Source of the DNA: a virus
Reading direction: 5' to 3' (one strand)
Length of the DNA: 64,000 bases
IMG/VR virus record: IMGVR_UViG_3300009130_001695
Location: 1-64,000 of that record
Shown here: positions 5,815-14,459 of the stretch, piece by piece
How positions within the stretch are numbered: position 1 is the first letter of the stretch
Layout of the letters: each line of letters starts with the position of its first letter
Translations under genes and position numbers: made by a program
The notes under the pieces: model-generated
What the model saw: the letters and a program-made list of their open reading frames with translations, nothing else
The model's database searches: none
Told to the model about the DNA's origin: nothing

Positions 5815-6501
5815 ATGAAAGAATATGTAAAAAACTCTTTCAAGAAATCAATGAAAGAAAGAAAAGAATATTATCTTTATGATATTCCTGTTTATATATT
5901 AAATCCATTACCGGATCATCTCAATATGGATCATATTTTAGATGACTTAAGAGAATTGGTTCCTTATGAATTCTTTTCTGGTTTGGATGGAATTTACGTG
6001 GGTGAATTCCCCGAATTAAAGCAAAGAGATATCCATGCCATGTTTAAAGAAGGGGCAATTTATTTATCATCTTTCCAAGATCATCCAAACATTGATGAAG
6101 ATTTAATTGTTGGAAATATAGTACACGAATTAGCTCACTTATTGGAAGACAAATATCATTATGAAATTTATGGCGATGAAGTTATAGAAAAAGAATATGT
6201 TGGAAAGAAAAAAAGATTGCTGGATATTCTAAGAGCAAACGGTGTTTCGTTTCATGGAATGGGAAATCTATTCTTTTCTGATGATATGGTTGACGAATTT
6301 GATGAGTTCTTGTTTAATCATTTAGGATATGACAGTTTATCCTCTTTAACTCCTGGCTTATTCTTATCTCCTTATTCTGTAACTTCTTTAAGGGAATATT
6401 TTGCAAACGGTTTTGAGGAATATATCAACGGAGATTCTAATTACTTAAAAGAAATAAGCCCAGTTTTATTTAATAAATTGGAATTATTTTTGGAGAAATA
6501 A
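5815..6501 (+). CDS. Zincin-type metalloprotease
   Basis: A 228-residue protein with the zinc motif HELAH at residues 104-108 within a hydrophobic IVGNIVHELAHLLED helix. A downstream REYFANGFEEYI (residues 193-204) probably supplies the third, glutamate ligand (Glu194). The HExxH ... REYFA arrangement resembles anthrax-lethal-factor-like/ADP-ribosyl-toxin-associated zincins found in several large phages. No signal peptide is seen, so it should act in the cytoplasm or in the virion. The region between (residues 115-175) carries no recognised domain. The stop is immediately followed by the next start (6502), suggesting coupling. Substrate unknown. Confidence 0.8.
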   Translation: MKEYVKNSFKKSMKERKEYYLYDIPVYILNPLPDHLNMDHILDDLRELVPYEFFSGLDGIYVGEFPELKQRDIHAMFKEGAIYLSSFQDHPNIDEDLIVGNIVHELAHLLEDKYHYEIYGDEVIEKEYVGKKKRLLDILRANGVSFHGMGNLFFSDDMVDEFDEFLFNHLGYDSLSSLTPGLFLSPYSVTSLREYFANGFEEYINGDSNYLKEISPVLFNKLELFLEK

Positions 6502-6825
6502 ATGAAATTTAATGTATCACACGAAAATAACAATGTGGTTGTAACTGTTAATTTGCCTAAACTTGTAAGAGACAGGAAAACGGGACTCGAAAGCAATACA
6601 TGCGTAGTAAGAGAGAAACATATTAGATCTTATTTAGCAGAAAATAATATTTCAGCTGGAAAATGTGTGCAAACAGGTAATGGGGATAATATGGGAAATA
6701 CCCTTACTTATATATGGAAGTTTGCACCAGTTTCTCAGAAAAAGCTTGACACAACCCCTAAACCTGTGGTATCATCTAATAAAGCTAAAAGGACTAAAAA
6801 AGTCACAAAAGCCAAAGATGAGTAA
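6502..6825 (+). CDS. Hypothetical basic protein
   Basis: A 107-residue protein starting MKFNVSHENNNVVVTVNLPKLVR directly after the metalloprotease stop, with GGAG 9 bases upstream. Residues 1-75 look like a small beta-rich domain (VVVTVNLPKL, LTYIWKFAP). Residues 85-107 are a Pro/Lys-rich tail (KAKRTKKVTKAKDE) that could bind nucleic acid. I recognise no family. It lies between a protease and a PD-(D/E)XK nuclease, in phage-type spacing. Confidence 0.7.
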   Translation: MKFNVSHENNNVVVTVNLPKLVRDRKTGLESNTCVVREKHIRSYLAENNISAGKCVQTGNGDNMGNTLTYIWKFAPVSQKKLDTTPKPVVSSNKAKRTKKVTKAKDE

Positions 6826-6827
6826 CG

Positions 6828-7595
6828 ATGCCACACATATCATTCAGCGCATTAAAAAATTGGGATTTTTGCCCCTTTTATCATAAACTTACTTACGTTG
6901 ATCGAATCCGTCTATTTGAGGGAAACATATACACAGCATTCGGAACTGCTTTACATGAAACGTGTGAAAAGTTAACCCTTGATAAAACTACAGACTATGA
7001 AAAGACATTTAAAGAGTCATTCAAGTCTGAAGTAATAAAATTAAAAGATATTCCAGAAGCTCATGCACCATTGATTCTTGAAATGAAACATCAAGGTCTT
7101 GAGCTAGCCTCGATGGTTCTTGGTGCCTTATCTATAAAATTCCCAGGATATAAAGTTTTTTCGGCAGAAGAAGCAGTCTCAACACCCATAAAAGATTCAG
7201 TTGGAAATTATGATTATAAAGGCTTCTTAGATCTGGTAATTCAAACTCCAGATGGGAAATATCATATTATTGATTGGAAGTCCTGTTCATGGGGCTGGGA
7301 CATCGAGAGAAAAACTGACAAAATTACAACCTATCAATTAACTTATTATAAAAAATTCTTTTGTCAAAAGCACAATATTGATCCAGAATTGGTTGAAACT
7401 TACTTCGGTCTTTTAAAAAGAACAGCAAAAAAAAATAAGATAGAAATCTTTCGTGTATCAAGTGGTCCAAGAAAAATTAAAAATGCATTAAACATTTTAA
7501 ATCAAGCGGTGTATAATATCCATAATAATAACCACCCAAAAAACCGCTTGAAATGTAACAAGTGTGAGTTTAATAAAACTGAGTGGTGTCCGTAA
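6828..7595 (+). CDS. PD-(D/E)XK nuclease, Cas4/RecB-like, with Cys cluster
   Basis: A 255-residue protein. It has the PDDEXK_1 layout: N-terminal ISFSALKNWDFCPFYHKLTYVD with Cys15, GTALHETCE near 44, GFLDLVIQ with Asp135, and IDWKS with Asp149 and Lys151, then a conserved TYQLTYYKKFF helix. C-terminal CNKCEFNKTEWC supplies three cysteines (C-x2-C-x8-C) that with Cys15 would bind a 4Fe-4S cluster as in Cas4 and AddB. Such proteins cut or resect DNA ends 5'-3' in recombination. No CRISPR or helicase partner is visible here, so it is best seen as a phage recombination/repair exonuclease. The start is two bases after the previous stop. Confidence 0.85.
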   Translation: MPHISFSALKNWDFCPFYHKLTYVDRIRLFEGNIYTAFGTALHETCEKLTLDKTTDYEKTFKESFKSEVIKLKDIPEAHAPLILEMKHQGLELASMVLGALSIKFPGYKVFSAEEAVSTPIKDSVGNYDYKGFLDLVIQTPDGKYHIIDWKSCSWGWDIERKTDKITTYQLTYYKKFFCQKHNIDPELVETYFGLLKRTAKKNKIEIFRVSSGPRKIKNALNILNQAVYNIHNNNHPKNRLKCNKCEFNKTEWCP

Positions 7596-7609
7596 GGAGA
7601 ACCCGTATA

Positions 7610-8983
7610 GTGACTGACAAAGTTGTGGACTTAGAATTCAAACCACAAAATGACCAAAAAAAAATTAAGATTTTAACTATATCTGACCACCCTCTTTCAC
7701 CATCTGGTGTTGGAACTCAAACAAAATATTTTATTGCTGAAATGTTGCGAACAGGAAAGTTTGAATTTTTTAGTTTGGGAGGTGCAATTAAGCACGACAA
7801 CTATCAACCTGTCCGAACGCAAGAGTTTGGAGACGATTGGATTATCGCACCAGTTGATGGCTATGGAAATCCCGATATCGTCCGGTCAGTATTACGAACA
7901 CAAAAGCCAGATATCTTATGGTTTATGACTGATCCTCGGTTTTTCAGTTGGTTGTGGGATATGGAAAATGAAATTCGCTCTTTAGTACCTATGGTATATT
8001 ATCATGTGTGGGACAATTATCCATATCCAACTTATAACAAGGTTTGGTATGATTCAACCGATCATGTTGTTACTATTTCAAAATTAACATCTGACATTGT
8101 AAAGACGGTATCCCCGAAGACGGCTGAAACTTATTTACCACATGCAGTGCCCACTGATATGTTTAAGAAGGTTTCAAAGATCGAGAGAAACAATTATCGT
8201 AAAGAGCATCTAGGAATTGAAGAAGATGACGATCATTTACTTGTTTTTTGGAATAATAGAAATGCAAGAAGAAAGCAAAGCGGTTCATTAATATTCTGGT
8301 TTAAAGAGTTTCTTACTAAACTTCAAAAGAAGAATAAAAACGCAAAGGCCACGCTGCTGATGCATACTGAGCCCCGTGATCCAAACGGTCAAGATCTATA
8401 TGCAATTATTAACAACCTAGAACTTACTAATGGTGAAGTGCTTATTTCTACACAAAAAATCGATTTAGCCAATCTCAATCAAATTTATAATGCAGCTGAT
8501 GTTACCATTGGAATATCTGACGCCGAAGGTTTCGGGCTAGCTACTTTTGAATCACTTGCCGCAGAGACTCCCATTATTGTTACCATGACGGGTGGCCTTC
8601 AAGAGCAGGTAACTTCTATTAAAAAAGTAACCCACAAATCTATGCTCGCACGAAATAAAAAGTCTAAAAATGTGACAGAATATGAGCATGGAATCGGCAT
8701 TGAGCCTGTATCCAAATCCATCATTGGAAGTCAAGAAGTTCCATTCATTTATGAAGACCGTGTAAATGGAGAAGCAGTCGCAGACGCACTTTTAACGATG
8801 TATGAATATGGACCAGAAAAAAGAGCCGAACTAGGCGCAGCCGGTCGTGTCCATGTAGAGAAGAATTATAATTTTGCAAAATTTGCAAAAAAATGGGAGA
8901 ATATTTTGTTGGACACATATAAAAAGCATGGTTCCTGGGAAAACCGCAAAAATTATAAATCTTGGGAGTTGAGGACGCTATGA
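7610..8983 (+). CDS. Glycosyltransferase, GT-B fold, GT4-like
   Basis: A 457-residue protein. The GTG at 7610 has AAGGAG at 7594-7599; the frame opens slightly upstream but with no ribosome site. After an N-terminal extension the Rossmann half begins KIKILTISDHPLSPSGVGTQTKYF. The C-terminal half has the nucleotide-sugar motif DAEGFGLATFESLAAETPIIVT of GT4-type retaining transferases. It opens a run of about 26 co-directional sugar genes and overlaps the next gene by four bases (ATGA). Donor and acceptor are unknown; it would act in the cytoplasm. Confidence 0.85.
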   Translation: MTDKVVDLEFKPQNDQKKIKILTISDHPLSPSGVGTQTKYFIAEMLRTGKFEFFSLGGAIKHDNYQPVRTQEFGDDWIIAPVDGYGNPDIVRSVLRTQKPDILWFMTDPRFFSWLWDMENEIRSLVPMVYYHVWDNYPYPTYNKVWYDSTDHVVTISKLTSDIVKTVSPKTAETYLPHAVPTDMFKKVSKIERNNYRKEHLGIEEDDDHLLVFWNNRNARRKQSGSLIFWFKEFLTKLQKKNKNAKATLLMHTEPRDPNGQDLYAIINNLELTNGEVLISTQKIDLANLNQIYNAADVTIGISDAEGFGLATFESLAAETPIIVTMTGGLQEQVTSIKKVTHKSMLARNKKSKNVTEYEHGIGIEPVSKSIIGSQEVPFIYEDRVNGEAVADALLTMYEYGPEKRAELGAAGRVHVEKNYNFAKFAKKWENILLDTYKKHGSWENRKNYKSWELRTL

Positions 8984-10230
8984 AGAAAGTAATAGTTAAA
9001 GGACCAGCACTTAGCCAGAGTGGATATGGAGAACAAACGAGGTTCATTTTAAGGTCTTTAAGGAGTCAACCAGAGCATTTTGATATTTATTTAATCAATC
9101 TAAACTGGGGCAACACAGGGTGGCTATCGGACGATTCAGAAGAACGTCAATGGATAGATTTCCTTTTGGCCAAAACTATTCAATATAGTTCACAGAATGG
9201 ACAAATGGATATTTCTATCCAGGTTACTATCCCACAAGAATGGGAAAGCCTCGCCCCTTATAATATTGGAGCAACAGCAGGAACTGAAACAACTAAAATT
9301 TCTCCACTGTGGCTTGAAAAGAGCATGATGATGGACAAAATTATCGTCATTTCAGAACATACTAAATATGCATTTGCCAACACCACATATCCAGCTGAGA
9401 TGAACGGGCAACAAATAATTGCCAAAATAGAGTGTCCAATTGAAGTCGTGGGGTATCCCGTTAAAAAAACAACACCGCAAAAAATTGATCTAGATTTAAA
9501 ATATGATTTCAATTTCCTTGCTGTTGGAACGTGGATTGTGAGAAAGAATCTTCCTAACACCATTAAGTGGTTTGTAGAAGAATTTTATGATCAGAAAGTT
9601 GGTTTAATTATTAAAACGAGTACCGCTAAAAATTCATTACGTGACCGCAACCACACTGAAATGACTCTAAAGAATATTTTAGGACAATATGAGGGTAGGG
9701 AATGTGAAGTTTATCTTTTACATGGAGATTTGACGGAGGAGGAAATGTGCGGATTGTATACTCATGATAAGGTTAAAGCTCTTGTGAGCTTGTCTCATGG
9801 CGAAGGATATGGATTACCGATCTTTGAAGCAGTATATAATGGACTACCAGTAGTTTCTCCTGGTTGGGGCGGCCCGCTTGACTTTTTATGTATGCCAGTG
9901 AAGCAAAAAAATGGATCTTTTAAAAAGGTTCGCGCATTCACCGATATTGCCTATGATATTAAACCAATCCAGGATGAAGCTGTGTGGGAGAATGTTCTAA
10001 TAAAAGAATCTATGTGGTGTTATCCTAAAGAGTGGAATTATAAAAAAAGTTTACGCCTCCTCAAGAAAAGTCCCGGTGCATCTAAAGCCCAAGCCAAGAA
10101 GCTTCAAAAATGGGTTTTAGAAGAATTTGAAGAATCAAAACTTTATCAAAAGGTATGTGATTCCGTCTATAAACCGAGCCAAGAGGAAGAAGAATGGAAT
10201 TCAATGTTAAACGAAGTTCAGATGATCTAG
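8980..10230 (+). CDS. Glycosyltransferase, GT-B fold, GT4-like
   Basis: A 416-residue protein. Starts MKKVIVKGPALSQSGYGEQTRF, a GT-B N-terminal glycine loop, and overlaps the preceding gene by ATGA. The C-terminal domain has FNFLAVGTWIVRKN, then SLSHGEGYGLPIFEAVYNGLPVVSPGWGG, the donor-binding region of GT4 enzymes. About 25 extra residues precede the C-terminus. It is similar in design to the preceding protein, so the two may be paralogues adding successive residues to one glycan. Confidence 0.84.
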   Translation: MKKVIVKGPALSQSGYGEQTRFILRSLRSQPEHFDIYLINLNWGNTGWLSDDSEERQWIDFLLAKTIQYSSQNGQMDISIQVTIPQEWESLAPYNIGATAGTETTKISPLWLEKSMMMDKIIVISEHTKYAFANTTYPAEMNGQQIIAKIECPIEVVGYPVKKTTPQKIDLDLKYDFNFLAVGTWIVRKNLPNTIKWFVEEFYDQKVGLIIKTSTAKNSLRDRNHTEMTLKNILGQYEGRECEVYLLHGDLTEEEMCGLYTHDKVKALVSLSHGEGYGLPIFEAVYNGLPVVSPGWGGPLDFLCMPVKQKNGSFKKVRAFTDIAYDIKPIQDEAVWENVLIKESMWCYPKEWNYKKSLRLLKKSPGASKAQAKKLQKWVLEEFEESKLYQKVCDSVYKPSQEEEEWNSMLNEVQMI

Positions 10231-11072
10231 AGTCTATATTTATATGTGATTTTTATAAATCAGATTTAGATAATAAAGGTGGAGCAGAAAACAATGACTC
10301 AGTTCTTATTTCTCTTTTAGAAGATTACGGCTTTAAGGTAGAAAAAAAATATTGCCGGGAGATAACCCCCTCTTTTATTGAATCCAATAAAAATAAAAAA
10401 TTTATTATTGGCAATTTTGTAGAACTCTCTGAATTGGCCAAGGGTGCTCTTAAAGATAAGCATTATATTATCTACGAACATGATCACAAGTATTTAAAAA
10501 CACGGGATCCTTCAAGATTTCCTCATTTCAAAGCACCTGCCGATCAAGTGATTAATAGAGATTTTTATAAAAATTCAAAATGTGTTATTTGTCTAAGTAA
10601 TTCCCAGTCAGATAGTGCGAGAGACAATTTAGATATTTCTAATGTGGAAAGTATAGGTTGTAGTCTATGGTCGGAAAATAAGTTGGATTTCATTGAATCC
10701 ATAGCAGAAACACCTAAAGTTAAAGACTACTGTGTGGTGAACTCTCGCAACATAGTAAAAGGAACACAACAAGCATCGGCCTTTTGCAATCGAAGCAAAT
10801 ATGACTTTGACTTGATTCAGTCTTCCAACGAAGAAGACTTCTTAAAAACGTTATCTTCTTATAGAACGCTTGTTTATATTCCCACTGTTTTGGAATCTCT
10901 ATGTCGATTAGTGGTAGAAGCCAAAATGCTTAATTGCGGTGTTATTACGAAAACCCAGTTATTGGGAGCCGCCTCACAAGATTGGTGGGGACTCAATGGG
11001 AAAGATTTAATAAATGCAATCCGCAAACAACAAAAAATAGCTTTTGATATTTTTTTAAAGCACTTAACATAG
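10194..11072 (+). CDS. Putative GT-B glycosyltransferase, divergent
   Basis: A 292-residue protein whose start overlaps the preceding gene by 37 bases. The N-terminus (IFICDFYKSDLDNKGGAENNDSVLISLLEDYG) suggests a glycosyltransferase nucleotide-binding entry, KHYIIYEHDHKYLKTRDP a middle segment, and VYIPTVLESLCRLVVEAKMLNCGVIT resembles the donor-site E...EA pattern of GT4. It is shorter than usual for GT-B enzymes (~350-400). Function as a transferase is inferred from motif and position, and is less certain than for its two neighbours. Confidence 0.65.
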   Translation: MEFNVKRSSDDLESIFICDFYKSDLDNKGGAENNDSVLISLLEDYGFKVEKKYCREITPSFIESNKNKKFIIGNFVELSELAKGALKDKHYIIYEHDHKYLKTRDPSRFPHFKAPADQVINRDFYKNSKCVICLSNSQSDSARDNLDISNVESIGCSLWSENKLDFIESIAETPKVKDYCVVNSRNIVKGTQQASAFCNRSKYDFDLIQSSNEEDFLKTLSSYRTLVYIPTVLESLCRLVVEAKMLNCGVITKTQLLGAASQDWWGLNGKDLINAIRKQQKIAFDIFLKHLT

Positions 11073-11082
11073 AGAAGAATAC

Positions 11083-11994
11083 ATGATTTATGTCACGGGC
11101 GGTGCTGGTTTTATTGGAAGTAATTTAGTCAAGAAAATAAGTAAGTTACAATTAGATAATGTGGTGGTAGTAGACCAACAGGGCAAACTGATCCAACAAA
11201 AGCCAAATCTTGATTCACATGTTTCGGGTTTTATTGAATACCATGATTTTATTCAAAACTTGAATATTTTAGAGAAAGACGATGTAATTTTTCATCAAGG
11301 TGCCTGCACTGATACTATGAATTATAATAGTATCGAGATGATGTATAAGAACTTTGAATATAGTAAAATTTTGTTTGATTATTGTTCTCGCAACAATGTT
11401 CGCCTAATCTATGCATCTTCTGCGGCAGTGTATGGTCTGGGACGGAATGGTTTCAGTGAGTCTGTTGCATGTGAAAATCCTATTAATATTTATGCCAAAT
11501 CAAAGCTTTTGTTCGACAACTATGTAAGGTGTTTTGATATTAGCCCACAAATTGTAGGATTGAGATATTTTAACGTATATGGCCCAGGGGAACAAAACAA
11601 AGACAAAATGGCATCAACCATCTATCAATTCTTTAATCAAATTAAAGATGAAAAAATTGTTAAACCCTTTGAAGGGAGTGATAAATTTTTGCGTGATTTT
11701 ATATACATCGACGATATTATAAATGTTAATTTGTTTTTTTACCATCGACCCTCCTTAAGTGGTATTTTTAATTGTGGCACAGGAAATCCTCAATCATTTA
11801 TGGAGATTGTTGAGGAATTAAAAAAATACTATGAATTTGATATAATAGAAAAAGAGATGCCTGAAGGTTTGACAGAAAAATATCAAAAATATACTAAAGC
11901 CGATTTGACTAAATTAAAAGAAGCTGGATATAAATTTCCTTTTATGACTCTAAAACAGGGTATAGAAAAATATATTCACGCTTTAGAACAATGA
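11083..11994 (+). CDS. hldD: ADP-glyceromanno-heptose 6-epimerase
   Basis: A 303-residue SDR enzyme: NAD(P) loop TGGAGFIGSN at residues 5-14, HQGACTDT near 71 (HldD-type for the usual HLGAC), catalytic YAKSK near 143, and LRYFNVYGPGE. The HQGACTDTMNYN stretch and NFEYSKILFDYC match HldD/RfaD and separate it from other epimerases. It converts ADP-D-glycero-D-manno-heptose to the L-glycero form, the last step of ADP-heptose synthesis. It is followed with a 4-base overlap by the adenylyltransferase, then the kinase, which strongly supports the assignment. Cytoplasmic. Confidence 0.9.
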   Translation: MIYVTGGAGFIGSNLVKKISKLQLDNVVVVDQQGKLIQQKPNLDSHVSGFIEYHDFIQNLNILEKDDVIFHQGACTDTMNYNSIEMMYKNFEYSKILFDYCSRNNVRLIYASSAAVYGLGRNGFSESVACENPINIYAKSKLLFDNYVRCFDISPQIVGLRYFNVYGPGEQNKDKMASTIYQFFNQIKDEKIVKPFEGSDKFLRDFIYIDDIINVNLFFYHRPSLSGIFNCGTGNPQSFMEIVEELKKYYEFDIIEKEMPEGLTEKYQKYTKADLTKLKEAGYKFPFMTLKQGIEKYIHALEQ

Positions 11995-12395
11995 CTTCTA
12001 CAATTGTGTTTACTAACGGTTGTTTTGATATTTTACACCGTGGACACATCGAACTTTTTAAGTATGCTAAAAGCTTGGGTTCTACTTTGATAGTGGGCAT
12101 TGATACCGATGAAAAAGTCAAACAAGATAAGGGTTCAGATCGCCCTTTTAATTCCTTAAAAGACCGCATTTTTATATTAGAATCTATCAAGTATATAGAT
12201 GAGGTCGTGGTGTTCGGAAGCAAGCAGGAACTACAAAATCTTGTAGCTTCAATAACTCCTGATATTCTAGTCAAAGGAACGGACTGGAAAGGGAAGGAGA
12301 TCGTTGGCGAGGAATCAGCAAAGGAGGTAAGATTTTTTGAACGCATCCAAGGGTATTCAACAACTGAAATACTTGAAAATTCTCCTAATTGGTGA
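11991..12395 (+). CDS. hldC: D-glycero-beta-D-manno-heptose 1-phosphate adenylyltransferase
   Basis: A 134-residue nucleotidyltransferase. TNGCFDILHRGHIELF (residues 8-23) is the cytidylyltransferase-like HxGH signature of RfaE domain II, followed by VGIDTDEKVKQDKG and RPFNSLKDR, then STTEIL near the end. It adds AMP to heptose 1-phosphate. In E. coli this domain is fused to the kinase (HldE); here it is a separate gene, as in bacteria with HldA plus HldC. The 3' end overlaps the kinase gene by 59 bases. Confidence 0.9.
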   Translation: MTSTIVFTNGCFDILHRGHIELFKYAKSLGSTLIVGIDTDEKVKQDKGSDRPFNSLKDRIFILESIKYIDEVVVFGSKQELQNLVASITPDILVKGTDWKGKEIVGEESAKEVRFFERIQGYSTTEILENSPNW

Positions 12396-13134
12396 TTCGT
12401 GTATTGATCGTTATCATTATGGTACATGTGAACGCATGAGCCCCGAGGCCCCTGTACCAGTTTTCAAAGTGTCCCATACCGAAAACCAAGGGGGTATGGC
12501 CTTGAATGTTAAGTCTAATCTAGAAGGTTTAGGAGTAAAGGTTGATATTTTGACCAATGCGGAGGAAATAATAAAGGTTAGGCACATTGATATAAAATCG
12601 CGCCAACACCTCCTTCGAGTAGATTGGGGTGAAGAGCACTCAACAGAGCCTTTGGCGGTTGATCGTCTCGATGCCGTTGACTTCGATCTATACGATGGGG
12701 TTGTAATTTCAGATTACGACAAAGGTTTGATAACACCGGAAGTGGTTGAAAATATATTATTTCGGTGTCCCAATAAACCAATATTTGTGGATAGTAAGAA
12801 AAAAGATCTTTCTCCGTATGAGGGGTGTATTTTAAAGATCAATGAAAAGGAATCCCATGAAGCTCACAAACTACCTTTAAAATGCGAATTAATTGTGACC
12901 CTGGGTGAACGGGGAGCAACCTATAACGGAGAAGATTTTGGTACACAAAAAGTAGAAATTTTTGATGTTTGTGGTGCTGGTGATACGTTCTTAGCAGGTT
13001 TGTCATCGGCTTTCATATTGACCAACAGTATGAAACGCTCAATTGCTTTTGCTAATTTATGTGGTGGTATTGCTGTTCAGAAATTTGGAACCTATACGAT
13101 GAAAAAGGAGGAGCTATATGATATATATATTTGA
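12337..13134 (+). CDS. hldA: PfkB-family heptose 7-phosphate kinase
   Basis: A 265-residue kinase. Start: TTG at 12337 with the ideal site AAGGAGG at 12321-12327; no ATG is available before the conserved LLIGDSCIDRYHYG. Motifs: ERMSPEAPVPVF, GGMALNV, SDYDKGLITPEVV, VTLGERGA and GAGDTFLAGL with the catalytic Asp. The SPEAPVPV stretch is typical of RfaE domain I. It would phosphorylate D-glycero-D-manno-heptose 7-phosphate at C1. It is about 50 residues shorter than the E. coli HldE kinase domain, so it is compact. The 59-base overlap with hldC suggests coupling; the 3' end overlaps the next gene by 17 bases. Confidence 0.88.
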   Translation: MNASKGIQQLKYLKILLIGDSCIDRYHYGTCERMSPEAPVPVFKVSHTENQGGMALNVKSNLEGLGVKVDILTNAEEIIKVRHIDIKSRQHLLRVDWGEEHSTEPLAVDRLDAVDFDLYDGVVISDYDKGLITPEVVENILFRCPNKPIFVDSKKKDLSPYEGCILKINEKESHEAHKLPLKCELIVTLGERGATYNGEDFGTQKVEIFDVCGAGDTFLAGLSSAFILTNSMKRSIAFANLCGGIAVQKFGTYTMKKEELYDIYI

Positions 13135-13438
13135 TATTGATGGAACTATTTGTACTCACACCACCGGCAATTATGACGAGGCTGAACCATTAGTTGAGAG
13201 AATAAAAAAAAATAATTCTTTGTATGATGAGGGGCACACCATTATTTACCAAACAGCTCGCGGGATGGGCCGTACAAACAACAATGTTTTGAAATCCTAT
13301 AAGTTATTTTATTCTTACACAGTAAACCAGCTGGATGGTTGGGGGGTTAAATATCATGATTTATTTTTAGGAAAACCAAACGGTGATATATACGTTGATG
13401 ATAAAGGGAAAAAAGATGAAGACTTCTATTCCAATTAA
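13118..13438 (+). CDS. Small HAD-like hydrolase, capsule-biosynthesis type
   Basis: A 106-residue protein with AAGGAGG just upstream. HAD motif I is IFDIDGTICT (residues 3-12), then TIIYQTARGMGRT as motif II region and GKPNGDIYVDDKG as motif III/IV region. It resembles the short BcbF-type HAD proteins found in capsule and LPS clusters rather than GmhB, which is about 180 residues. It could be the phosphatase for heptose 1,7-bisphosphate, but the length argues for caution. Confidence 0.75.
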   Translation: MIYIFDIDGTICTHTTGNYDEAEPLVERIKKNNSLYDEGHTIIYQTARGMGRTNNNVLKSYKLFYSYTVNQLDGWGVKYHDLFLGKPNGDIYVDDKGKKDEDFYSN

Positions 13439-13775
13439 ATTTGTACCCAAAGGTTGGGGTTTTGAAAAATGGATTGTTAATTGCGAACAGTATTGTGGAA
13501 AACTTTTATATTTTGTAAAAGACAAGCGATGTTCGTGGCACTATCATAAACTGAAAGATGAGGTATTCTATATTCAGTCGGGCAAAATCTGTTTAAAATA
13601 TTCGGATGATAATGATATAATGAATGCTAGTGAAATTATCTTAAACAAAGGGGATAATTTTCATGTTTATACAGGATTGAGACATCAAATGATAGCACTA
13701 GAAGATACTGAGTTGTTTGAATTTTCGACTCAACATTTTGATGAAGACAGCTACCGAGTGATTAAGGGAGATTAA
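13416..13775 (+). CDS. Cupin-domain protein
   Basis: A 119-residue protein. The ATG at 13416 has AAAGGG seven bases upstream and overlaps the HAD gene by 23 bases. A single cupin: GKLLYFVKDKRCSWHYHKLKDEVFYIQSGKI (metal-binding HxH...E) and GDNFHVYTGLRHQMIALED (second-motif His). It is similar to mannose-6-phosphate isomerase-type cupins and to ketoisomerases of dTDP-sugar pathways; which reaction it does is not clear. Neighbours suggest sugar modification. Confidence 0.78.
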   Translation: MKTSIPIKFVPKGWGFEKWIVNCEQYCGKLLYFVKDKRCSWHYHKLKDEVFYIQSGKICLKYSDDNDIMNASEIILNKGDNFHVYTGLRHQMIALEDTELFEFSTQHFDEDSYRVIKGD

Positions 13776-14411
13776 ATGATTAATAATGCTTACCAAGTAA
13801 TTGATACTTTTGAGCAAACAGTAGCCGAATATACTGGCGCTAAATATGCAGTCTCTGTGGATAATGCTACAAATGGGCTATTCTTATGCTTGAAATACTT
13901 AAACGTGACCGATAAAGACATCTCAATACCATCTAGAACATTCATGTCCGTTCCTTGCACCATTATCCAAACTGGAAATCGAGTAAAATTTAACCCTAAC
14001 CACCCAGCTATAGAAGGAAAAAAACTGAAAGGACAGTATCAACTGAGCCCCTTTCCAATCTGGGATAGTGCCCTCACTTTTACAAAAGACATGTATATCC
14101 CTGGTCAGTTCCAATGTATCTCTTTTAGTGGACCCCATAAATTTTTGAAATTGGGAAAAGGCGGTATGATCTTAACCGATAACAAGGATGCATGTGAGTG
14201 GTTGAAACGCGCCCGTTATTTTGGACGAAAACCTGTAAATCATCTGGTTGAAAATTTTGATATGTTGGGATGGAATTATTATATGTTACCTGAAATTGCG
14301 GCGAAAGGTTGTGTCTTGATGATGGGTATAAAAGATAATAATGAAGATTTGGCAATAGAATATCAAGACTTATCACAATACAAAGTATACACTGAGGCAA
14401 ATAAAAAATAA
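13776..14411 (+). CDS. Compact DegT/DnrJ-type PLP aminotransferase
   Basis: A 211-residue protein, starting directly after the cupin gene, that covers only the PLP-binding large domain: FEQTVAEYTGAKYAVSVDNATNGLFLCLKYL, IPSRTFMSVPCTIIQTGNRVKF, PIWDSALTF (Asp that holds the pyridine nitrogen) and FSGPHKFLKLGKGGMILT, where the Lys of HKFLK is the likely Schiff-base residue. About 40 residues between the TF and DSA motifs and the whole C-terminal domain are missing compared with a normal ~370-residue enzyme such as the one at 18183. Only 48 bases follow before the next gene and no remnant is seen, so it is compact rather than frameshifted. It may act as a reduced aminotransferase or be a partner of the full-length enzyme. 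Confidence 0.78.
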   Translation: MINNAYQVIDTFEQTVAEYTGAKYAVSVDNATNGLFLCLKYLNVTDKDISIPSRTFMSVPCTIIQTGNRVKFNPNHPAIEGKKLKGQYQLSPFPIWDSALTFTKDMYIPGQFQCISFSGPHKFLKLGKGGMILTDNKDACEWLKRARYFGRKPVNHLVENFDMLGWNYYMLPEIAAKGCVLMMGIKDNNEDLAIEYQDLSQYKVYTEANKK

Positions 14412-14459
14412 TAAGGCATCGGCAGTTCTAATTAGGAAAACAGCTAAGGAAGCAATAAA

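Noticed and set aside
6665-6886. Reading frame overlapping the basic-protein and nuclease genes
   Set aside because: Shadow of the two genes in another frame, without recognisable features.
13776-14411. Frameshifted DegT pseudogene
   Set aside because: No matching C-terminal fragment follows in any frame; start and stop fit the operon spacing.
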